From contig CAKVDS010000043.1 of NCBI GenBank assembly GCA_934726455.1, forward strand, positions 1-22,196: a DNA stretch of 22,196 bases, read 5' to 3'. The DNA is from an uncultured Bacteroidales bacterium. Lineage in GTDB: Bacteria > Bacteroidota > Bacteroidia > Bacteroidales > UBA932. Below the pieces are notes generated by a model. The model saw only the letters and a program-made list of their open reading frames with translations, was not told the origin of the DNA and did not search any database. Below, one piece after another: positions 21,760 to 22,196 of this stretch; within the stretch, counting starts at the first letter, position 1, and every line of letters starts with the position of its first letter. The position numbers and the translations under genes are program-made.

Positions 21760-22196
21760 ATGCAGATGACCGTACTTATATGCCTTATGGCGGTGATAAT
21801 CATCACCTGTGTTCTTCTCAACAATGCTTCTCTCAAGATAGGGATGCCTGTCTTGCTGGCCTTTATCCTGCTCGGCATTGTCTTTGGCAACAACGGCCTG
21901 TTCCCTGTACGTTTTGAGGACTATTCTTCTGCGGAGAACATATGTACGGTTGCTCTCATATTCATAATGTTCTATGGCGGTTTCGGAACGCGTTGGGAGT
22001 CGGCCCGCTGTGTGGCTCTGCCGGCCGGACTGCTGGCCAGTCTCGGGGTTTTCCTGACGGCGGGGCTCACCGGAGTGTTCTGTCACTTTGCGCTCCGTTG
22101 GGGTTGGGTGGAGAGCCTGCTGATGGGTTCGGTGGTCAGCTCTACTGATGCCGCGTCCGTGTTCTCCATACTCCGATCACGTAAACTTGGTCTGAA
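21760..22196 (+). CDS. NhaP2/CvrA-type potassium/proton antiporter, 5' part
   Basis: The frame is open from ATG 21760 to the window edge (145 complete codons), so the gene is cut off. It begins MQMTVLICLMAVIIITCVLL and shows at least four membrane segments. The block GSVVSSTDAASVFSILRSRKLGL is the hallmark of CPA1-family NhaP2/CvrA antiporters, with the aspartate of STDAA in the ion pathway. The protein would exchange K+ or Na+ for H+ across the inner membrane. An ATG two codons on is an alternative start. It lies six bases after the S41 protease stop, suggesting cotranscription. The C-terminal regulatory domains cannot be seen. Confidence 0.88.
   Translation, partial: MQMTVLICLMAVIIITCVLLNNASLKIGMPVLLAFILLGIVFGNNGLFPVRFEDYSSAENICTVALIFIMFYGGFGTRWESARCVALPAGLLASLGVFLTAGLTGVFCHFALRWGWVESLLMGSVVSSTDAASVFSILRSRKLGL

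Noticed and set aside
1..22196. CRISPR arrays, insertion sequences, toxin-antitoxin or other defence genes
   Set aside because: No spaced direct repeats, transposases, or recognisable toxin, nuclease or defence domains were seen on either strand.

Overview
The window looks like a chromosomal segment of a Bacteroidota bacterium, most likely order Bacteroidales. The evidence is the presence of families largely restricted to that phylum (DUF4199, DUF4295, DUF4296, DUF3575), phylum-type promoters (TAnnTTTG at -7), a C-form L33, and the close match of ThrRS, LepB and PheT to Bacteroidales versions. GC content is moderate (about half), higher than in Bacteroides itself, so Rikenellaceae or a related lineage is possible; this is inference. 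Almost everything is housekeeping. No insertion sequence, prophage, CRISPR array or recognised defence system was seen.

Layout. (1) 1-97: 3' end of a 5S rRNA and its terminator, so an rRNA operon lies just upstream. (2) 108-1638, minus strand: a DUF4199 membrane protein followed by a GT2 polyisoprenyl-phosphate-type glycosyltransferase. (3) 1699-6033, plus strand: thrS-infC-rpmI-rplT-lepB. ThrRS lacks the N-terminal TGS domain and IF-3 starts at an ATC codon behind a strong Shine-Dalgarno. (4) 6065-6789: rpmB-rpmG-DUF4295 (the third is only 52 aa) ending in a strong terminator. (5) 6838-11760: ftsY-pheT-DUF4296 lipoprotein-deoC, closing with a GC-rich hairpin. (6) 11810-14053: a lipoprotein with a zincin HExxH motif followed by a DUF3575 outer-membrane protein; this is the most accessory-looking part. 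(7) 14063-14381: convergent tRNA-Leu(CAG) and tRNA-Arg(CCT). (8) 14399-16856, minus strand: typA-DUF177-rpmF, where rpmF carries an in-frame TAG at codon 10. (9) 16893 to the end, plus strand: an unrecognised lipoprotein, an AMP-binding acyl-CoA ligase, dCMP deaminase, a PDZ/S41 C-terminal processing protease, and the start of a NhaP2/CvrA-type antiporter cut by the window edge.

Functionally, the centre is a translation and protein-targeting neighbourhood: two aminoacyl-tRNA synthetase genes, IF-3, five ribosomal proteins, a likely phylum-specific ribosomal protein, the SRP receptor, signal peptidase I and the ribosome-associated GTPase TypA. The points worth following up are the TGS-less ThrRS, the ATC start of infC, the amber codon in rpmF, promoter elements that sit almost on top of start codons (predicting near-leaderless mRNAs), and the metallopeptidase-like lipoprotein/DUF3575 pair. 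I did not find a convincing wholly new multi-gene system.
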